Source of the DNA: Lichenostomus cassidix | Taxonomy: Eukaryota > Chordata > Aves > Passeriformes > Meliphagidae | Assembly (NCBI GenBank): GCA_008360975.2 | Contig: CM039196.1 | Coordinates: 7,730,263 to 7,794,262, forward strand | DNA: 64,000 nucleotides | Reading direction: 5' to 3' | Part shown: in pieces, positions 26,201 through 37,799 of the stretch | How the letters are laid out: each line of letters begins with the position of its first letter | How positions within the stretch are numbered: position 1 is the stretch's first letter | Translations under genes and position numbers: made by a program | The notes under the pieces: generated by a model | Told to the model about the DNA's origin: nothing | Database searches by the model: none | The model's input: the letters and a program-made list of their open reading frames with translations, nothing else

Positions 26201-29200
26201 ACCTTGTTCCCTGTTCCCAGAGTTTGACTGATTCATTAGATACCATCTTTTCTTACCTACACTCATGTTTAGAGGCTAAAGATTGTATTTACATGCCACA
26301 GAACACTTGTTTCTTTGCCCAGCTGTGATGACCAAGTTCCTCCATGTTTACATCACGCAGATAAGTCGACAGGAACTTGTAGCAACTTGAGGAACTGCAT
26401 TCTGGAACAGAGAACGTGGGCCCAGGCAACCCAGACTTCCCTTTAAAACCAGTGTCCAACCACATCATCTGTGTTTCACTGAGCACTGAATGGTCTGCAG
26501 TGCAGCCATGCAGAACTCTTATACACTGACTGGAGTAAAAGCACTGCGAAGATATCAATTTTTAAATTCCCCATGCCTTTTAATTGTTATTATGAATCTC
26601 TTGTCAGCACTTGGCAGTCACAGTTTCTTATTCACATGTACAGCTGAGATTTTTCTCCCCAAAAACCGTATTCAAGCACCATAAAAAGGTTTATCTGTCA
26701 CGTATGCACTCTCTTAATCACAGAATATTAATATGTCGGCTTCCACCCACTAAAAGGTGTAAGAAAGATTTATTATCAGAGCTCTACTTTCTGATGAATC
26801 CTACTACTAGAAATGAAAAGAGAACAACTCAGTTTGGCACCTGAGTTGCTTGCTGAGCTTGTAACTTGGCTATAAACAGAATATTTTGCATAACCAGAAA
26901 AAATTAATACTGAACACTTGTTCTTACCAGCACTAGGTTTCTCACACTCTGCACTGCATGATTCAGTTACACTGATATGAATTTTAAGAGACTGACAGGT
27001 TAAATGCCTTGTGTGTCAACTCCTCAAAGAAAATGAAAGAAAGTATTTTAAATGGCAGTGTCAAGGACTAACAGGCATAACTGTTCAAACCAGTCTCCAG
27101 ACAAACTGCTCTTGGACAGAATAAACATCACCTATGCAAACACAAACTCTTACTTTGCAACATTTGTTCAGCACTCCCAAGATAACAAGTACCATACATA
27201 AACCATAACTGAAGCAGAACATTCTATTCAAACTGAGTCTTGAATATGTCTTACCCAGTAGAGAGGAATTAGAAAAGAGTGGCAAGCGTGACCAACTCTC
27301 ATCAATAATGACTAACAGCAACAAGGATTTTTACTTAGAAGCTGGGCAATTTATCAGTTCAGCTAATATCTGCAGTTGAACTTTAAACTTGCTGTAAGGC
27401 TGCTTTTTCATGGTCATCAATTAATAACACTGGATTGATTTATGAGTTAACTTATTCCTTTGACTAGCTGTCCATTTATACAGAAAGATGTATAAGATCA
27501 ATCATGTTTTCTTCTTTCAGCACAGCTGAAAGTAACTGGAATGTCTAACAGTATCAGCAATAATGTGCAGCTGTGCTTAGAAATTATAGTAAAGTCAAGT
27601 GCAAGAATAGTTTGGAACTAGGATCTTTCCAAGTCATCTGACAGACTCTTGTCACCAATACATTAGGTGGTAAAGAAGCTTTATACATGTTTCACTTGTA
27701 CATACCTGCAGAATTAGGTGCAATCTATGCTTGTAAATTAAACCCACTCTCACCTCTGACACCAGAATTAGCTGTTTTACCCAGGAGGAAAGGAAATATC
27801 AGTGGAGCAGAACATGTATTTACTGCCCTAAGGCATAGCTGAAGGCATGGGTGGGGGAAGGGATGCTACTGAAAAGCTTATGCCATCAATTATTCCCCAC
27901 AGATGGGATTAGATTGCATGGCTAGAGATCACGCTCCACAGCAAATATCCAGGGAAACTGCCATCTTAGCATGTATTAGGGGCAAGGCAGGAGTTATTCT
28001 GAGCAAGTCCCAGTAAAATATTGAAGAATGAAAATGAAGGAAGCCCATAGATTTTCATTCGGTTTCATTTTCTTGTGTTTCCTTTCATTTGCTGGAGTTC
28101 CCTTTACAAGCTAAGACAGATCAACCTGAATCAGTTCTCTGAACAAATAAGCAAATTAAGGAATTACAGAAAATAGTATTTGTGGGGCAGGATTTTTAAG
28201 GTAAACCAGAAACACAAGTTCTCTGATGTCTGAAATTTTCTTCCCAGCAAGATCTATCAGAGACTGTAAGGATATCCTCTCACTTCAAGATTTGCAACAG
28301 AAATCCAGAACATTGAATTCAACATAAGCTACCAAAAAAAATTATCGGGGGAAAACCCCCACATTTGTTCCATTTGGTATTTCCCTCACATCCAACTCCT
28401 TGATAATGCAGACCACCAGAGATACTGCTGGCACAGCTGTTTCCTGTGCAAGTTCTAGAAGACTCCAAGATAAATATGAATTTTTTTTAAGTTCATTTCC
28501 ATTCATTTATTTACTGAATTTAATAAAGCAAGTTTACAAAGTCCAATATGTAGAGAATAACCTTAAAAAATTCTACCCCAAAAACTGCATGCCTGCAAAC
28601 CTAGCAAATTATATTTCCCCAAAGTGAAGACTTTGTCAGGCAGGACAAGTTGTCTTGACCTATGCAGCATCTTGAATGGATTTCAGAAATAATTATGTCA
28701 AAATATACAGAGTAGAACACTTCCCTTGCAATTTCCAACTCCTTTAAGCCTTCAAATCTATTCTTGGACATTTTCCAAAGATTGCCTCTCTTTCAAAAAC
28801 TAGGTTCTTCCCCCAGAAAAAAAAAAAAAATGAACCTAAAAAACTAGAAGCCTCTTGGAGAAAAAAATTATCACCAGAATATTTATTAAATTGAGGGAAT
28901 GAAAATGGCCTTCAAGCATACATACAACAGGCCCATCTTTCCAAATACTCATTATATCATAAGCAAAAGAAGATTATAAATTCAACCAAACTAAACTCAG
29001 CATATTTACCTAAAAACAATAAACCTTTAAAAAAAAAATTCCTCTTGATCTCGTCAGTTAAACAGTGGAGGACAAAACCACAGATTGCTAAGCAAGGCTA
29101 AAAATGTTTTAGCATCTATTTAGGCTGAGGACTCTTCCTTCTCATCTATAATAGAAGAGCAGTCATACTGAGTGCCTTGGAGAACTAAATTTAACCACCA

Positions 29201-32200
29201 AGATCATTCTTTCACCCACAAGGTACAAGGATTTCCCAGTGCAGTCAATAACAGTTACATATATATATATGTATATACCTTTATGTAGAACTCATTCTTG
29301 AAAACATTGACACATCTAGTCTTGTCTGTGCCTTCACATGACTTTTTTCCCCTCTGGTCAGATATGCGTTGCAACGAATGAAACAGAAGAAAGTGACAGC
29401 ATTTATACAGACATCTGTACAAAGTAATCCAAATTCTCTCCATTCCCAGAAACTTACTTCTGAATTGCTCTAAGAGCAGCAAATATGTAGTATTTTCCCG
29501 AGGCCACACAAGTGGCAACCTCCCCTGAACCTCAAGGAGTCTTGTAGAAGTTTTCTCTCAAAATTAAATTACGTCTGGATTTAAAAAAAATTACATATAT
29601 GGTTTGGTCACTTTTTCTGTGCTATTGCACTTTGAAGTCTTCACCAAAGAAAAAATCCAGCACTCACAGACCTATTAGCAATGCAAATCAGTCATGTCCA
29701 AAATGTACCTGACACCACCTCACACTTACACTTATCTCAATTAAAAGTCACCTACAGTTTTTTAGTTCTCTTACTACATTATCCTTCGAATCAATGGTTG
29801 CCCCAATGTAACTTGGGAGTTATAAATTATTATGGCAACTGGTCATACATGTGTGCATGTGTCCAGCTGTACAGACTCATGTTTGCCATTATCTCTGCTG
29901 CCAGTGACCTCCCAGTTTGGGGCTCCCAGTCTCAACCAGTCTTCCTCCCATGCCTTCCTCAGGTTCCTCCCCAGCTGCAGAAAACACCAGAGTGTTTTCA
30001 GTGTTTATTACAGAGTGAAAGCATCTAGAAATGTATGTTCTAACCACTAACATCAGGTTGATTTTGACACCGGGCAACACATCTAGTCCTTTCACAGCTG
30101 CAGAGAAAACTAAAACCACAACTGAATTCATTTGAGCAGGTAACACATTGTCCTGTCTCATTAGTCTGTGTTCTCATTTCTAAGCCATTGCCAAGACCCT
30201 TGGTTGCCATTTTATCACCAGCAAGGGCACAAGAAAAAGATCTTTGTGATTAATTCCAGGGCAAGAAAGAGATCCTGCTGCTCAAACAGAACAGAAATAA
30301 AATGAAAAGGTGATTCGTGTACGCTGCCATCCTTGTCAGAAAATTGACATCAACAGTTCTCAAAAGCAGAAGAATTGCAAATCTGTATTGAAGTGGGGTA
30401 TTCTGAGGATCAGAATCAAAGGGATGATTGACAGAAATATGCAACACTTTTGGTTTTCCATGACAGACCAACATTTAAGAGAAACACCACTCATTCCACA
30501 GCACAGCTTATCTTTTCATCTTCAAGTCAAAAAACACTACAGTGTCAGGTATAATAAATCCTTATACCTCAAAGCACATTCCAAAGCCAGTTGGAACTGC
30601 TTTAAATTAGAAGTGCACCATGTACTTTGTTTCATTTCCCCTGACCATACATGAAGAAGCAACAGCCACCATGAACCCAGGAAAGACAGCATGGGGGACA
30701 ACCCCCAGAGGAAGCAGCTACAGCCAGGCATTAAATAAACACTGTTTGCCTTCATCTGCTGCACAGGACCTGTGGCACTGGGGGTCTGGAGGAGATGGTA
30801 TAGGAAGCGTCTGGAAGAAACTGAGAATCTGCAACCAAAAACTGTATGTAGAGAATGTAACACAGCTTTAGCTTTGAACTAGGCCTTCAAAGTGAGGCAG
30901 TGGGAGGAGGTTAGGTTGAACTGTCTAAGCCTCTACACCATCAGTAAATCCAGATGAGCCCAGGAACCACACTGTTCTTAATTAACTTCACACAGTATAG
31001 AATCAACTTGTTACACTTTTGGTTTGGGTTTGTTTGGGGTTTTTTCCTGCATCTGGGTAGTTGCAGTAACTAGGATTCTAGATATGTTAAAAAAACCTCT
31101 CATTAACTTAAGTTCATTACACAAAGTATGCCTCAATGAAGGCACTTTAAGAGAAGTTCAGAAAGAAAAATCAAGTTTTATTTCCACTCTCCACCCTCCC
31201 AAGGGCCAGCAGTACTTATTTTTAATGATCCAAGTCTATCTACTGCTTTGCAGTTGTTTCCATCAGAAGAACTTCTCTGATGTTGAATTATACAGAGCTT
31301 CAGCCTAAGGAGGGTAGGTTTTTCAAAGCTATGTCCCAAATACAAGTACAAGAGATGACAAATGTTCTTTTTATTTTACAGACATACAAAAAAGATACCT
31401 CACATTCAAATGTATCTCTCATTACCATACAGATTTAGACAAAATACGTCAAAAAATCTTAAACTAACAAAATATGGATCAGCTGTCAAATAAGCATATG
31501 GTCAACCTGCAAGTACAAAGACTTTTGTGTCTTCACCAAAAATTAAGAAAGCCAGAAATAAAGCAGAATCCACCTCTAACACCTTTCCAACACCATTAGA
31601 AACAACTTAGAAGTAATTATTTGTATTTATATTTACCAGACAGATTTTTTTAACAGTCCTCTATGTTTTCTTTGAATTGAAAATTTGATCAAATTGAAAA
31701 TTTGATTCTTAATGTTTGAAATTACTTATGAAGCTGTAAAATGAACACATTGTTTGCTTAACATATTCAAAATATTCTGCTGACCAAAGCTCCCAAGACC
31801 TTGGAGTAAACTGGCAGATGTGATAACTGTGGCAGCTTGGTTGACATGCAAAAATCTAAGTCCAAAAAAATAAGAGCTTCCAATTAAATATATGCTTGGA
31901 TTGCATTTTCTTAATGAATTAATACATCCCAAGAGACACAGCAAGTGAAGTTTCTTTCTTCCTTTAAGTATCTACAACCTGAAGTTCAGGAAAGATTAAC
32001 CCCTCCCAGTATTTTCTGGCCCAGAACACGAAGTGAATAATGAAGCTATAATTGCTTGCAATTTAGAATCCACTGGTGACAAAAACGCCTCTTATGCTCA
32101 AATTCTGACATAAACATGGAAAAAAATTAAATTCAAGTACAAGTTAAAAATTGTATGGGGAAAACCCATTATTGCCTGATAGCCCTCAGATAAGCAAGCA

Positions 32201-33253
32201 GGTGTACCTTCTCCTCGCCCAAAGAAAACCTAAATTCAGAAGCAGCACCATTCTCAACCCTTCGCATCTCTTCAGCACTGAAGAGCAGCATTACCTTAGT
32301 GCTGCTGAACACACAAATAGGCAGAAGTAACCGAGAGACCTTTTAGTGGCAAACCTTTTATGACTAACTTTATTTGACAAAATAGTTATATAGAGAACAT
32401 TTTGTATTAAAAGCCTTGAAAAGCAACTGAAGTGTTTTCTCCAGGACACCATTAAGAGTAATTTAATCAGGAGTTTGTTTGAAGCAAAGAATGAACCAGT
32501 CTGTCAAGTATTTATCCCAAACTTCAAGCTTTCCTACATATTTCGTACATTGCAAGTCTTGGTTTCTTCTAGCAACATGAAAGAAGGGCAGGCCTAGCCT
32601 GTTTCAAGGTTTCACCTACGCTTTAAGCTTAGACAGTCCAACTATTTTGAACATCTCTGGCTAACCATATTCCTTAGAAGCTGGTAGACAGCAAAAGTGG
32701 ATTTACAGATTCCATGTAACACAAGTGGGACTCTCTGGAAACAGACAGTTTTGTGACCTTCAATCCAACAGAGTGAAAAACAATCTGTCTGGAATAACCA
32801 TAATGAGAATAATTTCCCTACCCAGAGATCCATGCTTTCTTCAAACAGTTCCTTAGTAGACTTTTCAGATACAACAGCTCACATTTATTACCCACCTGAC
32901 AGCAGACACAGGCTGTTAACATGGAGAATATATTAGATCAACCTTTATGTGACATTCAGAAGCTTCCAGAATATATCCAGTTCTCAGTACACAACATGTA
33001 TGACCCAAGAGTGAACCCAGGGAAGATACTTTGAAGTATGCATCAATTTGCATCCCTTATCTACTGGGAGTGGTGTCACAGTGACAACCATTTTGGTTAA
33101 GAAATAATTCATGAGGTCTCTAAAGAAACCACTTGCCTTGGAGATCAATTCATCGTGATTGGCGAGATGGGCTCTGCAGTGGATACAGCTGTAGGTTCGA
33201 TGACAGTTTGGCAGGTAAGCCTGGAACGTTTTTGATTTTGTCATTTTTACCAT
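20207..33253 (-). CDS. YPEL1: YPEL1, Yippee-like protein 1 (complete coding span, four exons)
   Basis: Joining 33253-33137, 22802-22759, 21353-21245 and 20296-20207 on the minus strand gives 360 nt: 119 residues and a TGA stop, exactly the vertebrate YPEL1 length. The Yippee zinc-binding pattern C-X2-C-X52-C-X2-C is intact, with Cys23, Cys26, Cys79 and Cys82. Yippee-like proteins are small, extremely conserved proteins reported at nucleus, centrosome and nucleolus and linked to cell morphology and division; biochemical activity is poorly defined. I favour YPEL1 over the near-identical YPEL2 because residue 6 is Lys, residue 16 is Asn and the last residue is Glu, and because MAPK1 lies upstream on the same strand as in human. 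All boundaries are standard except the GC donor after exon 1. Confidence 0.96.
20297..22758 (-). other. YPEL1: YPEL1 introns 3 and 2
   Basis: Intron 3 is 20297-21244 and intron 2 is 21354-22758, interrupted by coding exon 3. Both have GT-AG ends. I saw no other gene, RNA gene or intact repeat in them. Confidence 0.7.
21245..21353 (-). CDS. YPEL1: YPEL1 coding exon 3 (residues 54-90)
   Basis: The 109-nt exon begins with the last base of codon 54 and ends after Tyr90. It carries the second zinc-ligand pair, Cys79 and Cys82 in [12 protein letters not shown], and the conserved [15 protein letters not shown] stretch of the Yippee fold. The acceptor is TTTTTTCAG and the donor GTAAGT at 21244-21239. 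Confidence 0.96.
22759..22802 (-). CDS. YPEL1: YPEL1 coding exon 2 (residues 40-54)
   Basis: This 44-nt exon encodes the [15 protein letters not shown] segment in the linker between the two zinc-ligand pairs; Val54 is split, with its last base in the next exon. The acceptor is a T-rich tract ending ATGCAG, and the donor is GTAAGT at 22758-22753. Being short and not a multiple of three, its skipping would shift the frame. Confidence 0.95.
24466..24783 (+). mobile_element. CR1-type LINE 3' fragment
   Basis: The plus strand follows the typical avian CR1 tail block by block: a GGAGGTTGTAGC-like start, AGGTTTAGGTTGGATA, GGGTTGTCCAGCAT, GGTGGAGTCACCATGG, GGCTTAGTGGTGGACTTGG and a GGTCTTTTCCAA-like end. 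It is 5'-truncated, about 320 bp long, and has no intact ORF. It lies antisense in the YPEL1 long intron. CR1 is the dominant LINE of bird genomes. Confidence 0.85.
33131..33136 (-). other. YPEL1: Non-canonical GC splice donor of YPEL1 (GCAAGT)
   Basis: Apart from the T-to-C change, AAG followed by GCAAGT matches U1 perfectly, which is the known consensus of functional GC-AG introns. The partner acceptor, CAG at 22805-22803, is normal. Protein conservation fixes the junction between Lys39 and Ser40, so no nearby GT can replace it. Confidence 0.85.
33137..33253 (-). CDS. YPEL1: YPEL1 coding exon 1 (residues 1-39)
   Basis: The start ATG is at 33253-33251 and the exon ends after Lys39. It carries the first zinc-ligand pair, Cys23 and Cys26, in the motif [11 protein letters not shown] second in-frame ATG at codon 4 makes the MVKM start typical of the family. 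The frame stays open upstream of the ATG, but that part shows no similarity I know and is taken as 5'UTR. The donor is AAG followed by GCAAGT at 33136-33131, a GC rather than GT dinucleotide; reading on to the next GT would add four bases and break the frame. Confidence 0.95.
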
Positions 33254-33419
33254 CTCTGCTGGTGGCTCCTCACTCAGCTCAGGGCTGGCACTTGAAGAAT
33301 TACAACTTTGCTGAACTCGCTGACAAAAGAAACACTGGAATATGCAAGCAAAAGCCGTTGTTGTTCTGGAGTGTGTGTGGCACTTTCCACACAAATGACA
33401 GAAGAGAAACAGTCACAAC
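33254..33419 (-). other. YPEL1: YPEL1 5'UTR part of the first coding exon, 5' edge ambiguous
   Basis: Three minus-strand acceptors could start this exon: CTTTTCACCTACAG (exon from 33419), GCATATTCCAG (from 33334) and TTTCTTTTGTCAG (from 33319). The first and last have the better pyrimidine tracts. The start codon is the family-typical ATG at 33253. Confidence 0.45.
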
Positions 33420-35789
33420 CTGTAGGTGAAAAGAGCAGAACAATTAGCAGCTTACAACAAGACCAGAGTTAAATTGTTATTCAACAAGTCCAGCCATAAA
33501 GCAAAGCGTTATTTGGAGCAAATGCCTGGCTGCACTACAGGCCCCTTTCTCTAAGGAGCTGCGCAGTTCAAGTTCCATTCAACACAGCAAAAAGCAGTTC
33601 TGTTCCACTAATGGCTTCTACTCCATCACACTTCTAATGAGGGATGAGATTCAAACAGTTCTCTGTGAAACACAAGTACCTTCTACATTATACCAGGTGT
33701 AGTCTTTGAGACATCCATGCAGAAAATCACAGTAAAAAGGTAAGGAATGAGAGAAAGTTAATTGTCTGAAGTTCTAGTAGTCAGCTTCAATATAGCAAGT
33801 GACAAGGCACCTTGGAAAACACTTGTTCTGTCCAACAGTAAATATTTTTTTTTATATTTACACTTCAGTCTTCAGCAAAGATCTTGCACTATCCTATCTG
33901 GCTTTAAGTCAAATACCAAGTAAGATGCTGCCACCCTATTCAGGGATCTGTGTCTACTCCTCTTTCAAGCTCTGCAGAATTATGCCTTTAGGCCAAGACC
34001 TTCTTGACTGGTGTCCTGATGAAAGCTAATTAGGTACTTCCTCACTGTACCAGAATAGCCTTAATGGAAGCTACCAAACCCACAATCTGATACTGAAGCT
34101 AAATTCTGCACAGAGAACACCCAACTGCATCCTTAATCCTCAAAGTGCCTTCCAGAGACATTTCATGTCAGAGCATGCCAGACCCTCCTGCTAGGCTGGA
34201 AAGCAAGGCTTTTTAGTTTGTCTGAAAATTAAACAGATCCTAAGCAGTGATAACATCTACTGGTCTGCCAGAGGCCAGCAGTTCCCAGGCTATATATGCA
34301 CCGTGGTAATGAGCACTCCAAACACTGTGCAGTCACTTATGTCATCAGCTGTCAGGTGACTGACTGGCAGAGTAGGTCAATAGCACAAACAGAAATGAGA
34401 GACAATATAAGGAATTTGCAGGATGTTGATCCAGCTAAGCACATGCAAATTACTTATCAAGGTTGCAAACTATGTGCAGGGCAGCACTAACCACTCTTGG
34501 AGCAGTAGGATACAGGTAATACAGCTTGAGCAGATAATGAAAGCCACATAAATTAAAGACTGTTTATAGGAAGCAGTCACTGTGCTTCAAAAGAAGCCTT
34601 AAGACAGCAATCTGTACAGCAGGGCTAGCATATGAGACAACCGGAGCAAAACCTGAAGGGTTTTCATTTAGATATTTTTTTAATCCTAAGCAGGAGAAAA
34701 ACGCCAACTACTGAAGGACTTGCTGCAAAAAAAATTCTTACACGAAGAATTGCAAAGGCAGAGATAAGCCACAAACAAGACATGTAACACAGCACAGGCA
34801 ATCCGACCAAAAAAAAAAAAGCAACAACGGGAGCCAGCTGCCATCCAAAGCATGGAATCCACACATGAGAATGACTGGGAAAACATTTGATAAGGGATAC
34901 GTTTACATGTTTGAAGTATTAAGCCATTTGGCATGAAGAGCAGGACTTAATAGCAATTTAAACAAATATTATATACTTAGTGTCCCAAGATAATTTAGTT
35001 AACTGCACAGGGAAGAATAATTACATTATTTATGAAAAACAGCTCACTCTTGTAGAACAGCTAGATATGAAGTCACCTTTATTAGAAGATATTATATGAG
35101 GAAAGTGCCCTAGGAGCATTGAGTCTGAACTCAATGTTAGATACAAATCCCATTTAGGGTCACAGACATTGACAAAACCAGAACAAAACAGGGTTTCAGA
35201 ATGAAAGGCACCACATGCTAAGATGTTTTCACTTTGGCTTAAATTAAACCCTTTCCATCAATAATTGAAACTCAAATTCAATCCCTGCAAAAGTTCAGTA
35301 GGTGCAGATGTGGCACTTGGGGATGTGGGTTAGTGGTGGCCTTGGCAGTCCTGAGTTAACGGCTGGACTCAATGATTTGAGAGATCTTTCCTAACCTTAA
35401 CAATTCTGTGACTCTGAATGTAAAAGGAACATAATTTTCATCAAGGCATTCCTAGAAGTGTTTTTAATTCACACTTCTAAAGGCAATCTGGACTCTTCCA
35501 GATTCAGTGTAGCACGTTCTTCAGCTACAGAAATTAGAAGAACGCCAAAGCTCATCTGACAAAGCTGTGTTTGATATTGCTCTGTTCAAAAAGACAACTC
35601 CGAGTGTTTGATACACACCATAGGAACCACAGACTCGTTGTGCCGTTAAAGGCACGATACAAAACAAACCATTACCTAGCTCGCTCTAACAATGGTGAAT
35701 AAATCCCGTCTCACTTCCCTCTCATAGTTACGAGCAGTTCCTCGGGCTGCTGCTCATTATTCCGCACACAACAGAGCAAAAACCTGAAC
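33420..35789 (-). other. YPEL1: Presumed YPEL1 first (5'UTR) intron
   Basis: AT-rich DNA between the CpG island and the first coding exon, with one CR1 fragment and no recognisable coding sequence. It is called an intron because the CpG island upstream carries splice donors on the minus strand but no coding start for YPEL1. Confidence 0.5.
35301..35418 (+). mobile_element. Short CR1 3'-end fragment
   Basis: About 115 bp match the extreme CR1 3' end, with GGCACTTGGGGATGTGG, TTAGTGGTGGCCTTGG, GTTAACGGCTGGACTC and a diverged tail close to two copies of the ATTCTATG-type 8-mer. It lies between the CpG island and the YPEL1 5'UTR exon. Confidence 0.85.
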
Positions 35790-36018
35790 CAGCTACGTCT
35801 CGAGCCGCGGCACAGTCCGTGCTTTAGTCCTGCGCAAGGACAGGTGTGTCTGCCGAAGCTCTACCTGCGTTCGCACCTACCCGTGCGGCGCGCAGGGGCT
35901 GTGCGGCTCCAGGACGGGCACGGCGATCCCCGCCCGCCTCTCCGGGCTGCCCGGCTCCGCCGCCCCCGAGCCCCGAGCCCCGCGGGGTGCGCGAGCAGCG
36001 GCCCCGTCCCACCGCCCC

Positions 36019-36040
36019 TGACGTCACCGGGGCGGCCAAT
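36019..36040. promoter_or_regulatory. CRE and CCAAT box pair
   Basis: TGACGTCA, a complete cAMP-response element, is at 36019-36026, and CCAAT at 36036-36040, ten bases apart between GC boxes. Read on the minus strand the order is inverted CCAAT, CRE, GC box, a typical core-proximal arrangement that would place a start near 35.95 kb in the YPEL1 direction. CRE binds CREB/ATF factors and CCAAT binds NF-Y. Confidence 0.6.
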
Positions 36041-36080
36041 GGCGCGGGGGGGCGGCCCCGCCCCGCGCGGGTCCCGGATG

Positions 36081-36092
36081 TGTAAACAAACA
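36081..36092 (+). promoter_or_regulatory. Forkhead-type motif TGTAAACAAACA
   Basis: TGTAAACA matches the FOX family core. It lies about 40 bases from the CCAAT box in an otherwise GC-only stretch, which makes it stand out. Function is inferred from the motif alone. Confidence 0.35.
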
Positions 36093-36808
36093 CCCCGGTC
36101 AGCGTGGCGGGGGGGCGATCCCGCACGGACCGGGCAGCGCCGGGGACACGGCGGCTTCCTGCCGCGCGTGGGGCGGGAGGGCATGTGCCGGGAATCGGCC
36201 TCGCCGTCCTTCCTGCAGGGCTCCAAGAAAGGAGCGACATGAAATACGCTTAAAAAGTCTTTGGGCAGCTGCATAAAGCCGGACGCAGCCTGTGCACGCA
36301 CTCTCAGTAACCTGCGGTGAGCTTACTCCAGCAGGGAAAAACCTCCGAGTTAAAGACTGAGCCACAGGAGCCTCATTTTCACCTTCATGTACCGGGAAAT
36401 GACAGGACAAAAGAAGCGCGGAGAAAGTTACCGGCTGGCACGCCGCTCCCCGGCCGGGAGGGAGCCGCTGGCCGTGCGCCTTTAAGCCCTTTCCTCTCTC
36501 ACGCCGGAGCACGAAGCTGCCGCCGCGGGTGACGCCGTCGCCTTTCTCTCCCCCCCGCAGCGATTCCCGCAGGACAGCGGCTCGTTCCCCGCCTCTGCCC
36601 GCCGGCACGGCCACCCGAACACGGCCCCGCGCCGCTCCCGCTGCTGGCTGCACGCAGGGACACACCGCGCCCGGCCCCACGCGGCGCGGGGAGACCCCAC
36701 CGGCCCCGGCTCACCGAGCTCAGCCTCGCCCCCCCTCAATTATGTAAACCGCCCTTACCCGCCCCGCACCGAGGAGGCTGCGGGCAGACAGCGCTGCCGT
36801 CATTTCCA

Positions 36809-36826
36809 GGCGCTATAAATAGCGCC
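36809..36826. promoter_or_regulatory. Near-palindromic TATA-like element
   Basis: GGCGCTAT and ATAGCGCC form a perfect 8-bp inverted repeat around two A. The plus strand reads TATAAATA and the minus strand TATTTATA, so a TATA-like box is presented in both directions inside the CpG island. Whether it is used is unknown. Confidence 0.4.
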
Positions 36827-37011
36827 CGAGCCTCCTCCCGCCAGCAAAGTTGCCTCGGCGGCCCCGCGCACACGGGAGACCACGGCCCCCCCGGCCGGGG
36901 CGCAGCACGGGGCTCCTCTCGCAGCCGCCTTCCGCCCGTGCCCCCCACCCCCCCAAAAAATAAACCCCAGCACAGGGAAGAGGGGCCGCTTGCCGCCCGC
37001 TCGGTACTCAC

Positions 37012-37400
37012 CGCTGCGCCGCGCCGACTCCGCTCCCAGCCCGGGCTCCGAGCGGCCCCCGGGCCCCTCTCCCTTAGGGGGCACGGGCAGGAGGGGAGGC
37101 GGGACCCCCGGTCCTCGCGCGGCGGGCAGCGAGGGCTCCGCGCCGGGCCCTCACCGAAAAACAAAGAGGGGGGAGACGGGGAGGGGGGAGAACACGACGG
37201 TTTCCCTCGCCTCGAAGGTACCGTCTCGGCGGCGGCCGCCGGGGGGTCATAGACAGGGTCCGGGCGCGCGTGTGCCGCGCTGAGGGCCGAGGGGCGGCCG
37301 AGGCATCGTGCCGTGCCCGTGCCGTGCGCTCCGCCCGGACTCCCGCTCCCACCGCCGCCGCCTTTGTTTTGCTTTGCCCCGGCCCGGGGGCGCAGCGGCC
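37012..37400 (-). other. YPEL1: Candidate YPEL1 non-coding first exon
   Basis: A strong minus-strand donor, CAGCG followed by GTGAGTACC, gives an exon ending at 37012. A start somewhere below the CCAAT box at 37430-37434 and the GC boxes near 37.57 kb would make a first exon of a few hundred bases; the 37400 limit is a guess. Competing donors lie lower in the island. Confidence 0.3.
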
Positions 37401-37453
37401 GTTAAACGCGCTCCCCCCGCCGCCGCCAGCCAATCGCCGCGCGCCCTCGCGCC

Positions 37454-37466
37454 CGCGCGCGCGCGC
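37454..37466. repeat. Alternating CG run inside the CpG island
   Basis: Thirteen bases of strict C-G alternation, a sequence class able to form Z-DNA under negative supercoiling, close to a CCAAT box and GC boxes. Confidence 0.7.
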
Positions 37467-37768
37467 CCCCTGCGCCCGGCCCCGCCCCTCGCGGGTTGGT
37501 GGGCGGTGAAGCGGCGCGCGCCCCTCCCCTCCGTTGCCCCCGGCTTTGTGGAGGAGGAGCGGGCTCCGGGCGGGGGGCGGGGCCAGAGCCAGCGGGGGGG
37601 TGTGTTCGGGCGTTGGCTCCGCCTCCCCTCCTGGCCACGCCCCCCGGCCGTTGTGCGCGCGGCGGGGCGGGGAGGTGGGGAGGGGGGCGCGCGCGTGCCG
37701 CTGGGCGCGTGCCGCGAGCGCCCCCTCCCCTCCAGCCCTCCGGCGGGTCGGGCTCGCGGCGGCGCGCG

Positions 37769-37776
37769 GCGGGAAA
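37769..37776 (-). promoter_or_regulatory. E2F consensus site
   Basis: The plus strand reads GCGGGAAA, the reverse complement of the E2F consensus TTTCCCGC. It lies at the edge of the island distal to YPEL1. Motif match only. Confidence 0.35.
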
Positions 37777-37799
37777 CGGGCGGCGCGCGCTCGCTGAGG

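Larger units (their letters stand above)
22803..33136 (-). other. YPEL1: YPEL1 long GC-AG intron
   Basis: This 10334-bp AT-rich intron separates coding exons 1 and 2. It holds an antisense CR1 fragment near 24.5 kb and short A/T tracts. Open frames inside it, such as those near 24.5-24.9 kb and 30.5-30.9 kb, show nothing recognisable. No nested gene or known microRNA was seen. Confidence 0.7.

Noticed and set aside
32984..33394. 136-codon minus-strand open frame read as one protein
   Set aside because: Only its middle (33253-33137) is real, as YPEL1 coding exon 1. The front is 5'UTR or intron and the tail after Lys39 runs into the GC-AG intron.
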